Source: Curtobacterium sp. 9128
GTDB lineage: Bacteria > Actinomycetota > Actinomycetes > Actinomycetales > Microbacteriaceae
Direction: 5' to 3'
DNA: 64,000 nucleotides
Assembly: GCF_900086645.1 (NCBI RefSeq)
Contig: NZ_LT576451.1
Span: 992,001-1,056,000 of the forward strand
Within the stretch, counting starts at the first letter, position 1. Each line of letters begins with the position of its first letter. Of the stretch, positions 25,203 to 32,980 are shown in pieces. Below the pieces are notes generated by a model. The model made no database searches. It was not told where the DNA came from and saw only the letters and a program-made list of their open reading frames with translations. A program made the position numbers and the translations under genes.

Positions 25203-26791
25203 TTCGCGAGTGCGCCCTTCCGCGCGGAGGTCATGCTGCGCATGAGCGTTTCCGGATCGGCCTGGTCGGCCGGTACGTCGTTGGTGATCTGGCCCTCGAA
25301 GATCGTGTAGATCCGGTCGGAGAGGCCCAGGAGTTCCGGGAGCTCGGACGAGATGAGGATGATGCCCTTCCCCTCGGCCGCGAGCTGCTGGATGATGCCG
25401 TAGATCTCGAACTTCGCGCCCACGTCGATGCCGCGGGTCGGTTCGTCGAGGATGAGTAGGTCCGGGTCGGTGAACATCCACTTCGACAGGACGACCTTCT
25501 GCTGGTTCCCGCCGGAGAGCTTCCCGACGTTCTCCTCGACGCTCGGCACCTTCGTGCGGAGCAGCTTCCGGTACTTCTCGGCGACGTCGTACTCCTCGAG
25601 GGAGTCCACGACGCCGGCCTTCGAGATCTTGTGCAGGTCGGCGGACACCGTCGAGCGCTTCACGGTGTCGAGCAGGTTCAGGCCGAGTGCCTTGCGGTCC
25701 TCGGACACGTAGCCGAGCCCGGCGTCGATCGCCTGCTGGACGTTGTTGAGCTTGATCTCCTGGCCGTCCTTGATGACCTGGCCACCGAGGAACGTGCCGT
25801 AGGAGTGGCCGAAGATGCTCATCGCGAGCTCGGTGCGGCCGGCGCCCATGAGCCCGGCGAACCCGACGATCTCGCCGCGCTTCACGTGGAAGTTCGAGCC
25901 CTTGCAGACCAGGCGCGACGAGTCGAGCGGGTGCTGCACGGTCCAGTCGCGGACCTCGAAGAAGGTCTCGCCGATCTTCGGGGTGCGGTCGGGGAAGCGG
26001 GACTCGAGCGAGCGGCCGACCATCCCGCGGATGATGCGGTCCTCGTTGACGCCGTCCGCCTTGACGTTGAGCGTCTCGATGGCCTTGCCGTCACGGATGA
26101 TCGTGATGCTGTCGGCGATCTGCTCGATCTCGTTGAGCTTGTGGCTGATGATGATGCTCGAGATGCCTTTGGCCTTCAGACCGACGATCAGGTCGAGCAG
26201 GTGCTGCGAGTCGTTCTCGTTGAGCGCCGCGGTGGGCTCGTCGAGGATGAGGAGCTTGACGTCCTTGTGCAGGGCCTTGGCGATCTCGACCAGCTGCTGC
26301 TTGCCGACACCGATGTTCTTGATCTGCGTGTCCGGGTCGTCGGCGAGGCCGACGCGGGCGAGCAGGTCCTGGGCGCGGAGCTGGGCCGTGGTCCAGTCGA
26401 TCGCCCCGAAGCGGCTCGGCTCGTTGCCGAGGAACAGGTTCTCGGTGATCGAGAGCTCCGGGATGAGCGCGAGCTCCTGGTGGATGATGACGATGCCGGC
26501 CTGCTCGGACTGCTTGATGTCCTTGAAGCGGACCTCTTCGCCTTCGTAGACGATCTCGCCCGTGTAGGTGCCGTACGGGTAGACGCCGGACAGGACCTTC
26601 ATGAGGGTCGACTTGCCCGCACCGTTCTCCCCGCAGATCGCGTGGATCTCACCGGCGCGGACCGTGAGCGAGACGTCCGCGAGGGCCTTGACACCAGGGA
26701 ACTCCTTGGTGATCGACCGCATCTCGAGGATGGTCTCGGGTGCGGTGATCGACCGGGTCTCGAGTCCGGTGTCGATCGGGTTTGACGCCAC
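25199..26791 (-). CDS. mmsA: Sugar ABC transporter ATPase, MmsA/GguA type
   Basis: This 530-residue protein has two fused nucleotide-binding domains. The first has Walker [10 protein letters not shown] (about residues 55-63), a signature-like [15 protein letters not shown] and [13 protein letters not shown]. The second has the degenerate Walker [14 protein letters not shown], the signature [15 protein letters not shown] and [13 protein letters not shown]. This is the standard CUT2 layout. It is the first gene of the operon, preceded by a promoter and an operator for the adjacent LacI-type regulator. Confidence 0.9.
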   Translation of the reverse strand: MASNPIDTGLETRSITAPETILEMRSITKEFPGVKALADVSLTVRAGEIHAICGENGAGKSTLMKVLSGVYPYGTYTGEIVYEGEEVRFKDIKQSEQAGIVIIHQELALIPELSITENLFLGNEPSRFGAIDWTTAQLRAQDLLARVGLADDPDTQIKNIGVGKQQLVEIAKALHKDVKLLILDEPTAALNENDSQHLLDLIVGLKAKGISSIIISHKLNEIEQIADSITIIRDGKAIETLNVKADGVNEDRIIRGMVGRSLESRFPDRTPKIGETFFEVRDWTVQHPLDSSRLVCKGSNFHVKRGEIVGFAGLMGAGRTELAMSIFGHSYGTFLGGQVIKDGQEIKLNNVQQAIDAGLGYVSEDRKALGLNLLDTVKRSTVSADLHKISKAGVVDSLEEYDVAEKYRKLLRTKVPSVEENVGKLSGGNQQKVVLSKWMFTDPDLLILDEPTRGIDVGAKFEIYGIIQQLAAEGKGIILISSELPELLGLSDRIYTIFEGQITNDVPADQADPETLMRSMTSARKGALAK

Positions 26792-26916
26792 TGTGCATCT
26801 CCTTCTGCCGCTTCGGTGCGGCAGTCCTTCGGTGGTTCTGCGAGCGGCAGCGAAGGCACAGAGAGTCTGTGTGGACTTCGTTGTCGCGTCCGGTGTCCCA
26901 GTCTGTGTGACGGTCC

Positions 26917-26980
26917 ATGTGAACGGTCACATCGGCTGGAACGGAGGTAATACTACGCACGGCGTCGGCGCGGGTGTCAA
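26917..26980 (-). promoter_or_regulatory. Promoter and LacI operator of the mmsA-mmsB-chvE operon
   Basis: On the minus strand, TTGACA (26975-26980) and TAGTAT (26950-26955) form a -35/-10 pair with a slightly long 19-base spacer. Downstream of the -10 lies the near-palindrome ATGTGAACGGTCACAT (26917-26932), with the central CG typical of LacI-family operators. It matches the site in front of the lacI gene at 28338, so binding would block the start of transcription. Confidence 0.75.
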
Positions 26981-27078
26981 TTCGGATTGGTCGCGTTTCG
27001 GTAACGGCCCGCAGTTCCGCGCCGTCGGGCCGCACGGTGACCCTCGATGTGGGGTCGCTTCCCCGGCGTGGCGGGCAT

Positions 27079-27122
27079 CGGACGGGAGGCTCGTGGCGGC
27101 CTGGCCACGAGCCTCCCGTCCG
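27079..27122. terminator. Palindromic terminator, GGACGGGAGGCTCGTGGC arms
   Basis: CGGACGGGAGGCTCGTGGC (27079-27097) and its exact inverse (27104-27122) make a 19-bp stem with a six-base loop. It lies between the lacI 3' end and the ABC operon, separating the two transcription units. The 488 bases from 26792 to 27279 hold, in order, the operon leader, the operator and promoter, this hairpin and repeat array C. Confidence 0.75.
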
Positions 27123-27148
27123 CCGTTCTGGCCGGTCTCGGCGGTGGG

Positions 27149-27285
27149 CCGAATCGCGCGTAGGGAGCCGAATCGCGCGTAGGAGGTCGAAAATTCCGAC
27201 CTCCTACGCGCGGAACGGCCTCCTACGCGCGGAACGGCCTCCTCCGCGCGGAACGGCCTCCTACGCGCGGAACGGCCCGCTACCC
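27149..27285. repeat. 19-base palindromic repeat array, copy C (longest)
   Basis: Two forward units (GAATCGCGCGTAGGGAGCC and GAATCGCGCGTAGGAGGTCG) face a run of inverse units with exact 19-base period (CTCCTACGCGCGGAACGGC, repeated with small changes through 27280). The last, decayed unit reaches into the lacI gene and provides its final codons and TAG stop. This is the longest of the five arrays. Confidence 0.9.
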
Positions 27286-28302
27286 GCGGTGCCGCGGCGC
27301 GCTCGTGGAGGCGCGGACCACCAGCTGGGGGACGATCTCGATCGGGCGGAGCACATCGCCCTCGTGGGGGAGGAGCAGGTCCACGCAGCGTCGCCCGAGC
27401 TCCGCGAAGTCGACCTGCACGGTGGTCAGCGGCGGCCAGAAGTGCTTCGCCTCCGGGATGTCGTCGTACCCCACCACGGACAGGTCTCCCGGCACGTCGA
27501 GCCCGTACGACCGCGCCGCGTGCATCACCCCGAGCGCCATGGCGTCGTTCGAGCAGAACACCGCCGTGCAGTCCCGCCATCGAAGGAGCTCGCGGCCGGC
27601 GTGGTACCCGAAGTCCGCGGTCCAGTCGCCCAGGATCGGCGGCTGCACGGGCTTGTCGCGGTCGGACATCTCGCGGAGGAAGCCCTGCATGCGGGCGTCG
27701 GCCTCGATCCAGTCCTGCGGTCCCGCGATGTGCCTGATGTACTCGTGGCCGAGGTCGAGCAGGTGTGCCGTGGCCAGGCGCGCGCCCTCCATCTGGTCGA
27801 CCCAGAGCGCCGTCGGGTCCTCGCCGATGCTCGAGCGCAGGGTGATGTACGGCGTCCGGACGCCGAGCTCCTCGATGAGGTCGAACACGCGCTGCTGCGG
27901 CGCGATGACGATCATGCCCTCGACGTCCTGGTCCAGCAGGTGCCCGAGCCCGTCGCGTACGGCGGCGTCGGTCGGCTCGGCGATGTTCGCCGTCGTGACC
28001 GAGTACCCGCGCGCGACGGCCGAGTCCTCGATCGCCTGCATCGTGACCGCGGGGCCGTAGTGCGAGCGCTGTGCCGTCAGCACCCCGATCGTCCGGGTCC
28101 GGCTGGTGACCAGCGCGCGTGCTGCGCGGTTCGGCCGGTACTGCAGCTGCTCCATGGCAGCGACCACGCGCTCCCGTGTCTCGGCGCGGATCGCGTCCGA
28201 GTTGTTGAGCACCCGCGACACGGTCTGGTGCGACACCCCGGCGACCCGCGCGACATCGCGGATGGAGGGCGATCGCGGTTGCTGTGCCCGCGTCGACGCC
28301 AT
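27280..28302 (-). CDS. LacI-family regulator of the sugar ABC operon
   Basis: This 340-residue protein has an N-terminal LacI HTH (SIRDVARVAGVSHQTVSRVLNN, about residues 13-34), the hinge YRPNRAARALVTSRTRTIGVL and a periplasmic-binding-like sensor domain ending in DIPEAKHFWPPLTTVQVDFAELGRRCVDLLL. Its own promoter region and the mmsA promoter both contain ATGTGNACGKTCACAT, so it probably represses both and responds to a sugar carried by the transporter. Its stop codon lies in repeat array C. Confidence 0.9.
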   Translation of the reverse strand: MASTRAQQPRSPSIRDVARVAGVSHQTVSRVLNNSDAIRAETRERVVAAMEQLQYRPNRAARALVTSRTRTIGVLTAQRSHYGPAVTMQAIEDSAVARGYSVTTANIAEPTDAAVRDGLGHLLDQDVEGMIVIAPQQRVFDLIEELGVRTPYITLRSSIGEDPTALWVDQMEGARLATAHLLDLGHEYIRHIAGPQDWIEADARMQGFLREMSDRDKPVQPPILGDWTADFGYHAGRELLRWRDCTAVFCSNDAMALGVMHAARSYGLDVPGDLSVVGYDDIPEAKHFWPPLTTVQVDFAELGRRCVDLLLPHEGDVLRPIEIVPQLVVRASTSAPRHRG

Positions 28303-28337
28303 TGCTACTCGTTCCCGCTCGGTCTGCTGGCACGCCC

Positions 28338-28353
28338 ATGTGCACGTTCACAT
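28338..28353. promoter_or_regulatory. LacI-type operator before lacI
   Basis: ATGTGCACGTTCACAT lies 36 bases upstream of the lacI start. It differs at two positions from the operator before mmsA at 26917 and has the same central CG, which indicates autoregulation. Confidence 0.75.
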
Positions 28354-28445
28354 TCCGAGCCAGATCATTATGCACGTCCGGATGCTCGGCGCCACCTGAG
28401 TTGTCGTGCTGCTGATGCACCCCCGAGCGCCTGAGACACCTCCGA

Positions 28446-28485
28446 GCTGCTGAGACACCCCCGATTCCGGAGGTGTCTCAGCAGC
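28446..28485. terminator. Hairpin terminator between lacI and corA
   Basis: GCTGCTGAGACACCCCC (28446-28462) pairs with GGAGGTGTCTCAGCAGC (28469-28485) with one mismatch. A direct partial copy of the left arm (CTGAGACACCTCCGAG) lies just before it, near 28432. It follows the corA gene on the minus strand. Confidence 0.7.
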
Positions 28486-28515
28486 GGGGCGGCGTTTCGG
28501 CGGGTCGGCGGCGCG

Positions 28516-29571
28516 TCAGAGCCAGTTGCGCTTGCGGAACACCACCCACAGCACGCCGGCCAGGGCGAGCATCGCGACGATCGCGGCCGGGTAGCCGTAG
28601 CGCCAGTGCAGCTCGGGCATGTGGTCGAAGTTCATCCCGTACACGCCGGCGATGAGCCCGGGCGCGAACAGGATCGCCGCCCACGATGAGATCTTCTTCA
28701 CCTCTTCGCCCTGCTGGTGCGCGGCACGGGCGAGCTGCCGGCTCTCCTCGCCCTGCGCCAGGCTCGCGCTCGTCATCCGCCGCATGGCCTCGTTCTGCTC
28801 CTGCGACACCAGGGTCGAGTGCAGCGTCAGGGCGTTCTCGAGCAGGGCGCGGAACGAGTCGATCCGCTCGGTCACCCGCAGCGCGTGGTCCATCACGTCG
28901 CGCAGCCGGTGCTGGACGTCCTCGTCGACGGCGTACTTGTCGGCGCCGCGGAGCAGCCCCTTCACCATCGCGGGGACCGGCTTCGTCGCACGTTGGAACG
29001 CCAGGACCTCGCTGAGGAGCTGGTAGATCCGCTTCGAGACGTCGGCGGCGACATGGCCGGCGAAGAGCTGGTCCTCGATCTCGTCGATCTCGTCCTGCAG
29101 CACCTCGACGACCGGCGCGTAGCCGTCCACGACCTCGTCGAGCACCGCGGCGGTGACGGCTTCCGAGCCCTTCGCGAGGAACTCGGGGTCCTGCTCGACG
29201 CGTGCGCGCAGGGCGGCCAGGTCCGGGCGGTCGGCATGCCGGACACTCACCACGAAGCGGTCGCCGACGAACAGGTGCACCTCGCCGAACTCGACCGTGC
29301 CCTGGTCCGCGTCGTACCAGGCCGGACGCAGCACCACGAACAGGGTGTCGCCGTAGCGCTCGAGCTTGGCGCGCTGGTGGCCCTTCATCGCGTCCTCGAC
29401 GGCGTTCTCGTGCAGGTCGAACTCCGTCGCGACGGACTCGAGCTCACGTGGGTCCGGGCGCAGCAGCCCGATCCACGCGAGGTCGCAGTTCCGTCGTGCA
29501 TCGAGCGACAGGGTCGATGACGACTCGACGCGACGTCCGTCGACGTAGATCGCGTTGTCGATCATTGCCAT
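28516..29571 (-). CDS. corA: CorA-family magnesium/cobalt transporter
   Basis: This 351-residue protein has a large N-terminal cytoplasmic domain and two C-terminal membrane helices. The signature GMN is seen in YGMNFDHMPELHW (about residues 312-324), after the first helix; the basic tail FRKRNWL is also typical. It forms a pentameric Mg2+ channel. AAGGAG precedes the ATG. No known magnesium riboswitch is recognised in the 288-base gap before it, which holds an 8-bp GCCGCGGG hairpin at 29739-29758. Confidence 0.93.
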   Translation of the reverse strand: MAMIDNAIYVDGRRVESSSTLSLDARRNCDLAWIGLLRPDPRELESVATEFDLHENAVEDAMKGHQRAKLERYGDTLFVVLRPAWYDADQGTVEFGEVHLFVGDRFVVSVRHADRPDLAALRARVEQDPEFLAKGSEAVTAAVLDEVVDGYAPVVEVLQDEIDEIEDQLFAGHVAADVSKRIYQLLSEVLAFQRATKPVPAMVKGLLRGADKYAVDEDVQHRLRDVMDHALRVTERIDSFRALLENALTLHSTLVSQEQNEAMRRMTSASLAQGEESRQLARAAHQQGEEVKKISSWAAILFAPGLIAGVYGMNFDHMPELHWRYGYPAAIVAMLALAGVLWVVFRKRNWL

Positions 29572-29859
29572 GCTGTGCTCCTTCGGTCGGGAGCAGGCAG
29601 GCGCGAGTCCGCGCGGGAGAACCGCTGCGGGCCGGTGGATCTAGGACACGGGCACGGGGGCGACCGGAAGGGTCAGCCGGCCCGCGCGAGGATGGTCACC
29701 CGACATCGCGCCTCACCTGCCCTTCTGGTTCGTCCTGCGCCGCGGGGTGTCCCGCGGCCAACCGCCGAGCGTACGCCTGTCGTCCGCGATTCCCAAATAC
29801 TCCCGGGTGTGCTGATGTTTCAGTGTGACATCTCGGTCACGCTGATCGAAGGAGATCTG

Positions 29860-30297
29860 ATGAAGGCATCACTCGTCCGGAACGGCCTCGTCGCGTCGGC
29901 ACTGTCGGCGGCCCTGCTCGTGGGCATGACCGCGGGGCCCGCGGTCGCAGATTTCGCACCGACCGCCACCGGCAGCTTCGAGGTGAGCTGCGGCAGCCCC
30001 GGCGGCGGAGCGAAGGTGTCGTGGGAGCGCACCGGCACGACGTACCGAGCGACCATCGACCAGTACCGGCTGTCACCGGCCCACGGCAACACGAACTCCG
30101 ATGGCGAGGTGACGCTCGAGGTCAACGGAGGCGCGTACGTCCAGAAGACGAAGTTGCTGTCCGATGGCGGATGGCACGGTCTCGGCGCCACGGTGACGGC
30201 GAACGTCGCCAGCGGGGCATCGATCGAGAACGCCTTCACCTTCGTCTACCAGGGCTTCCCGTCCTACCCCTCGTGCAAGGCGTCGAAGTGGCTCTGA
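29860..30297 (+). CDS. Small secreted protein of unknown function
   Basis: This 145-residue protein has a Sec signal peptide (MKASLVRNGLVASALSAALL, cleavage after AVA at about residue 30). The mature domain of about 115 residues is a single beta-rich domain with two cysteines (C41 and C140) that could form a disulphide. It is preceded by a good GAAGGAG site. No family is recognised. The upstream TGTGACATCTCGGTCAC is weakly palindromic and could be a control site. Confidence 0.75.
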   Translation: MKASLVRNGLVASALSAALLVGMTAGPAVADFAPTATGSFEVSCGSPGGGAKVSWERTGTTYRATIDQYRLSPAHGNTNSDGEVTLEVNGGAYVQKTKLLSDGGWHGLGATVTANVASGASIENAFTFVYQGFPSYPSCKASKWL

Positions 30298-30313
30298 CCT
30301 CGTTGTGAGCCGG

Positions 30314-30350
30314 ACCGTGGCGTCGGGGCCACATCCCCGGACGCCACGGT
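30314..30350. terminator. Convergent terminator between secreted protein gene and idi
   Basis: ACCGTGGCGTC (30314-30324) pairs with GACGCCACGGT (30340-30350), extended by GGGG/CCCC inside. It lies between two convergent genes. Confidence 0.7.
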
Positions 30351-30374
30351 TCGACGTCGCAACCCCGCTGGCGG

Positions 30375-30908
30375 TCAGTCGAGCGCGCGGACCGGCAGTT
30401 CGGCGAGCTGCCAGCCGAGCCACGGGCTGAACGCGAACGGCGCTGCCGAGACCGCGGCGCGCAGCTTCTCCTCCGAGAGCCACACCCACTCGGACACCTC
30501 GTCGTCGGCGGGCTCCGGGTCGTGGTCGGCGACCGCACGGAACACCGGGCAGACCTCGTTCTCGACGATGCCGGACGCGTCGACCGCGCGGTAGCGGAAG
30601 TCCGGCAGGACCTCCTCGATGCCGTGCAGGGTCATGCCCAGCTCGCGTGCGGCCCGGCGGGCGATGGCGTCCTCGAACGACTCGTCGGGACCGGGGTGTC
30701 CGCAGAACGAGTTCGTCCACACCCCCGGCCAGGTCTTCTTCGCCAGCGCACGACGGGTCACGAGGATGTCGCCCGCGTCGTTGGTCACGTGGCAGCTGAA
30801 CGCCAGGTGGAGGGGCGTGTGGTCTGTGTGCACCGTGAACTTGTCCGCCACGCCGATCGGGGTACGGTCGTCGGCGAGTAGCACCACGGTTTCCGGGAAT
30901 TGGCTCAT
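30375..30908 (-). CDS. idi: Isopentenyl-diphosphate isomerase, type I
   Basis: This 177-residue Nudix-fold enzyme shows LHLAFSCHVTNDAG, the active-site cysteine in TNSFCGHP and the glutamate motif in RRAARELGMTL. It interconverts IPP and DMAPP, supplying the carotenoid operon that starts divergently 21 bases away. The ATG is at 30908; the much longer frame upstream runs antisense to crtE and is a shadow. Idi followed divergently by crtE is the known layout of C50-carotenoid clusters in this family. Confidence 0.93.
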   Translation of the reverse strand: MSQFPETVVLLADDRTPIGVADKFTVHTDHTPLHLAFSCHVTNDAGDILVTRRALAKKTWPGVWTNSFCGHPGPDESFEDAIARRAARELGMTLHGIEEVLPDFRYRAVDASGIVENEVCPVFRAVADHDPEPADDEVSEWVWLSEEKLRAAVSAAPFAFSPWLGWQLAELPVRALD

Positions 30909-30929
30909 CTGTCTCGATAGATTAGTTGC
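30909..30929. promoter_or_regulatory. 21-base divergent promoter region idi/crtE
   Basis: The whole gap between the two start codons is 21 bases. On the plus strand TAGATT lies six bases before the crtE ATG. On the minus strand TAATCT lies ten bases before the idi ATG. The two -10-like hexamers overlap head to head, so both mRNAs would be leaderless and one bound protein could block both. The -35 regions would lie inside the opposite genes. Confidence 0.5.
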
Positions 30930-31988
30930 ATGACGGACGAAGCGGCCACCGTGGCGCCGATCGACCTCGCTTTGGTCGATGCGTGCCTCGAGCGCTTCTT
31001 CACGGTGTCCTCGGGCAGGGCACAGGCGTTCGGGCGTCCGTCCGAGGAACTCTGGCGGGTGCTCCGCAAGGCGAGCATGGGTGGCAAGCGCTTCCGCCCG
31101 CGCATGGTGCTCACCGCGTACGCCGGGCTCGGCGGCGACGACGTGCACGCCGCGTCGCACATCGCGGCCGCGTACGAGCTGCTGCACACCGCGCTGGTCG
31201 TGCACGACGACGTCATCGACCGGGACTGGTCCCGCCGTGGGCAGCCGAACGTCGCAGGAGCCTTCCGCGACACGGGCACGACGGGTGGGCTCCCGCTGCC
31301 GATCGCCGAGCACCGGGGGATGAGCGCCGCCGTGATCGCCGGGGACCTGGCGCTCTCCGGAGCCCCGCGCTTCATCGAGTCGAGCGGCGTCACGGGCGAC
31401 CGTCGCACCCGCCTGCTCGACCTGTTCGACGACGCCGTGTTCGCCAGCGCCGCCGGGGAGATGGCCGACGTCGACCTGAGCCACGGCGTGATGCCGACGG
31501 TGGACGAGGTCCTCCAGATGGAGCGGGCGAAGACGAGCGTGTACTCGTTCGAGGCGCCGCTGCAGTCCGGTGCGGTGCTCGCCGGCGCGGACGAGTCGAT
31601 CGTCGCCGCGCTCGGGGCCTTCGGCCGTGAGATCGGCATCGCCTACCAGATCGTCGACGACCTGCTCGGGGTGTTCGGGGACGAAGCCGCAACGGGCAAG
31701 ACCGCCATCGGCGACCTGCGCGAGGGCAAGCGCACCATGCTCATCGCCTACGCCGCCACGACCGACTGCTGGGCCGAGCTCGCGCCGTACCTCGGGGACC
31801 CGCACCTGACCGAGGAACATGCGAGTGCGATGCGCGCGCTCCTGACGTCGTGCGGGGCCAGGGATGCCGCCCTCGCACGGGTCGAGGAGCACACGGCCCT
31901 GGCCCGCGCGGAGCTCGCGGCGCTGCCGTACGACCTCGCGGACCGGCTGGAGACGCTCGTGTCCGAGCTGGTGGAGCGCGTCCGGTGA
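30930..31988 (+). CDS. crtE: Geranylgeranyl diphosphate synthase
   Basis: This 352-residue trans-prenyltransferase has the first aspartate-rich motif VVHDDVIDRD (about residues 90-99), GKRFRP before it and the second motif IVDDLLGVFGDE. It makes GGPP from IPP and shorter allylic diphosphates, the entry to the carotenoid path. It is the first gene of a six-gene operon in which every gene overlaps the next by one to four bases. The start is nearly at the promoter (leaderless). Confidence 0.93.
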   Translation: MTDEAATVAPIDLALVDACLERFFTVSSGRAQAFGRPSEELWRVLRKASMGGKRFRPRMVLTAYAGLGGDDVHAASHIAAAYELLHTALVVHDDVIDRDWSRRGQPNVAGAFRDTGTTGGLPLPIAEHRGMSAAVIAGDLALSGAPRFIESSGVTGDRRTRLLDLFDDAVFASAAGEMADVDLSHGVMPTVDEVLQMERAKTSVYSFEAPLQSGAVLAGADESIVAALGAFGREIGIAYQIVDDLLGVFGDEAATGKTAIGDLREGKRTMLIAYAATTDCWAELAPYLGDPHLTEEHASAMRALLTSCGARDAALARVEEHTALARAELAALPYDLADRLETLVSELVERVR

Positions 31989-32980
31989 CCTCCAGCAACG
32001 CAGGGAGCACGCACACCGCGCGGCTCCCGCTCTACGACGCCACGGCAGAGGCGGCGTCCTCCGTCGTCATCGAGCGCTACTCGACGTCGTTCGGCCTGGC
32101 GTCGCGCCTGCTCACGAAGGACACCAGGGAGCACATCAGGAACGTCTACGCACTGGTCCGCGTCGCGGACGAGGTCGTGGACGGCCCCGCGACCGAGGCC
32201 GGGCTCGCGCCGGACCTCGCCCGCACGGTGCTCGACGAGCTCGAGTCGGACACCGAACGCGCGATGCGCCTGGGGTTCTCGGTGAACCCGGTCGTGCACG
32301 CGTTCGCCAGGACCGCCAGGACGATCGGGTTCGGCGCGGAGCTGACGGCCCCGTTCTTCGCCTCGATGCGGATGGACCTCGAGCAGACCGAGCACGACCA
32401 GGCCTCGTTCGACGCCTACGTCTACGGCTCGGCGGAGGTCGTCGGGCTGATGTGCCTCCGCGCGTTCGTGTACCGCGCCGGACGGCCGACCTTCGACGAG
32501 TCCGTGCTGGTCGAGGGTGCCAGGGCGCTCGGTGCCGCCTTCCAGAAGGTGAACTTCCTCCGCGACCTGCACGCCGACTTCGAGGTGCTCGGCCGGTCGT
32601 ACTTCCCCGGCGTCGACGTGCGGACGTTCGACGAGGCCACGAAGGACCGACTCGTCGCGGACGTCCAGGCCGACCTCGACACCGCCGCCAGGACCGTGCC
32701 GCTGCTGCCGAAGGACGCCCGACACGCGGTCGGCCTCGCGCACGCGCTGTTCCAGGAGCTCAACGACCGGATCGCGGCCACGCCGGCCGACCGGCTGATC
32801 ACGACGCGCGTGCGCGTCCCGAACCCCGTCAAGGCGCGGCTCGCCGCGCAGGTGCTCGCCGGTCGCGCGCCGCTGCGGTCGCGCACGGTGACCACGGGAC
32901 ACACTGGGCCCCAGCTGCCGGTTCCGGACCGACGCGCCAGCGGCGGGCCGGCCGTGACAGAAGGGAGAGGCTCCTCATGA
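31985..32980 (+). CDS. crtB: Phytoene synthase
   Basis: This 331-residue squalene/phytoene-synthase-family protein has YSTSFGLASRLL near the start, VRVADEVVDGP (first Asp-rich motif), YVYGSAEVVGLMCLRAF and NFLRDLHADFEVLGRSYFP (second motif). It condenses two GGPP to phytoene. The GTG start overlaps the crtE stop (GTGA). The last 40 residues are an unusual Arg/Thr/Pro/Gly-rich tail. Confidence 0.93.
   Translation: MTSSNAGSTHTARLPLYDATAEAASSVVIERYSTSFGLASRLLTKDTREHIRNVYALVRVADEVVDGPATEAGLAPDLARTVLDELESDTERAMRLGFSVNPVVHAFARTARTIGFGAELTAPFFASMRMDLEQTEHDQASFDAYVYGSAEVVGLMCLRAFVYRAGRPTFDESVLVEGARALGAAFQKVNFLRDLHADFEVLGRSYFPGVDVRTFDEATKDRLVADVQADLDTAARTVPLLPKDARHAVGLAHALFQELNDRIAATPADRLITTRVRVPNPVKARLAAQVLAGRAPLRSRTVTTGHTGPQLPVPDRRASGGPAVTEGRGSS

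Noticed and set aside
22497..25310. A 937-residue plus-strand open frame
   Set aside because: It runs antisense to the chvE and mmsB genes, whose protein families are clear; its composition is that of a shadow frame.
25203..25481. N-terminal extension of the MmsB-type permease
   Set aside because: It lies wholly inside the ATPase gene and lacks hydrophobic character; the ATGA overlap marks the true start.
29572..29859. Magnesium riboswitch before corA
   Set aside because: Only a short 8-bp hairpin is visible and no conserved M-box or ykoK elements could be recognised.
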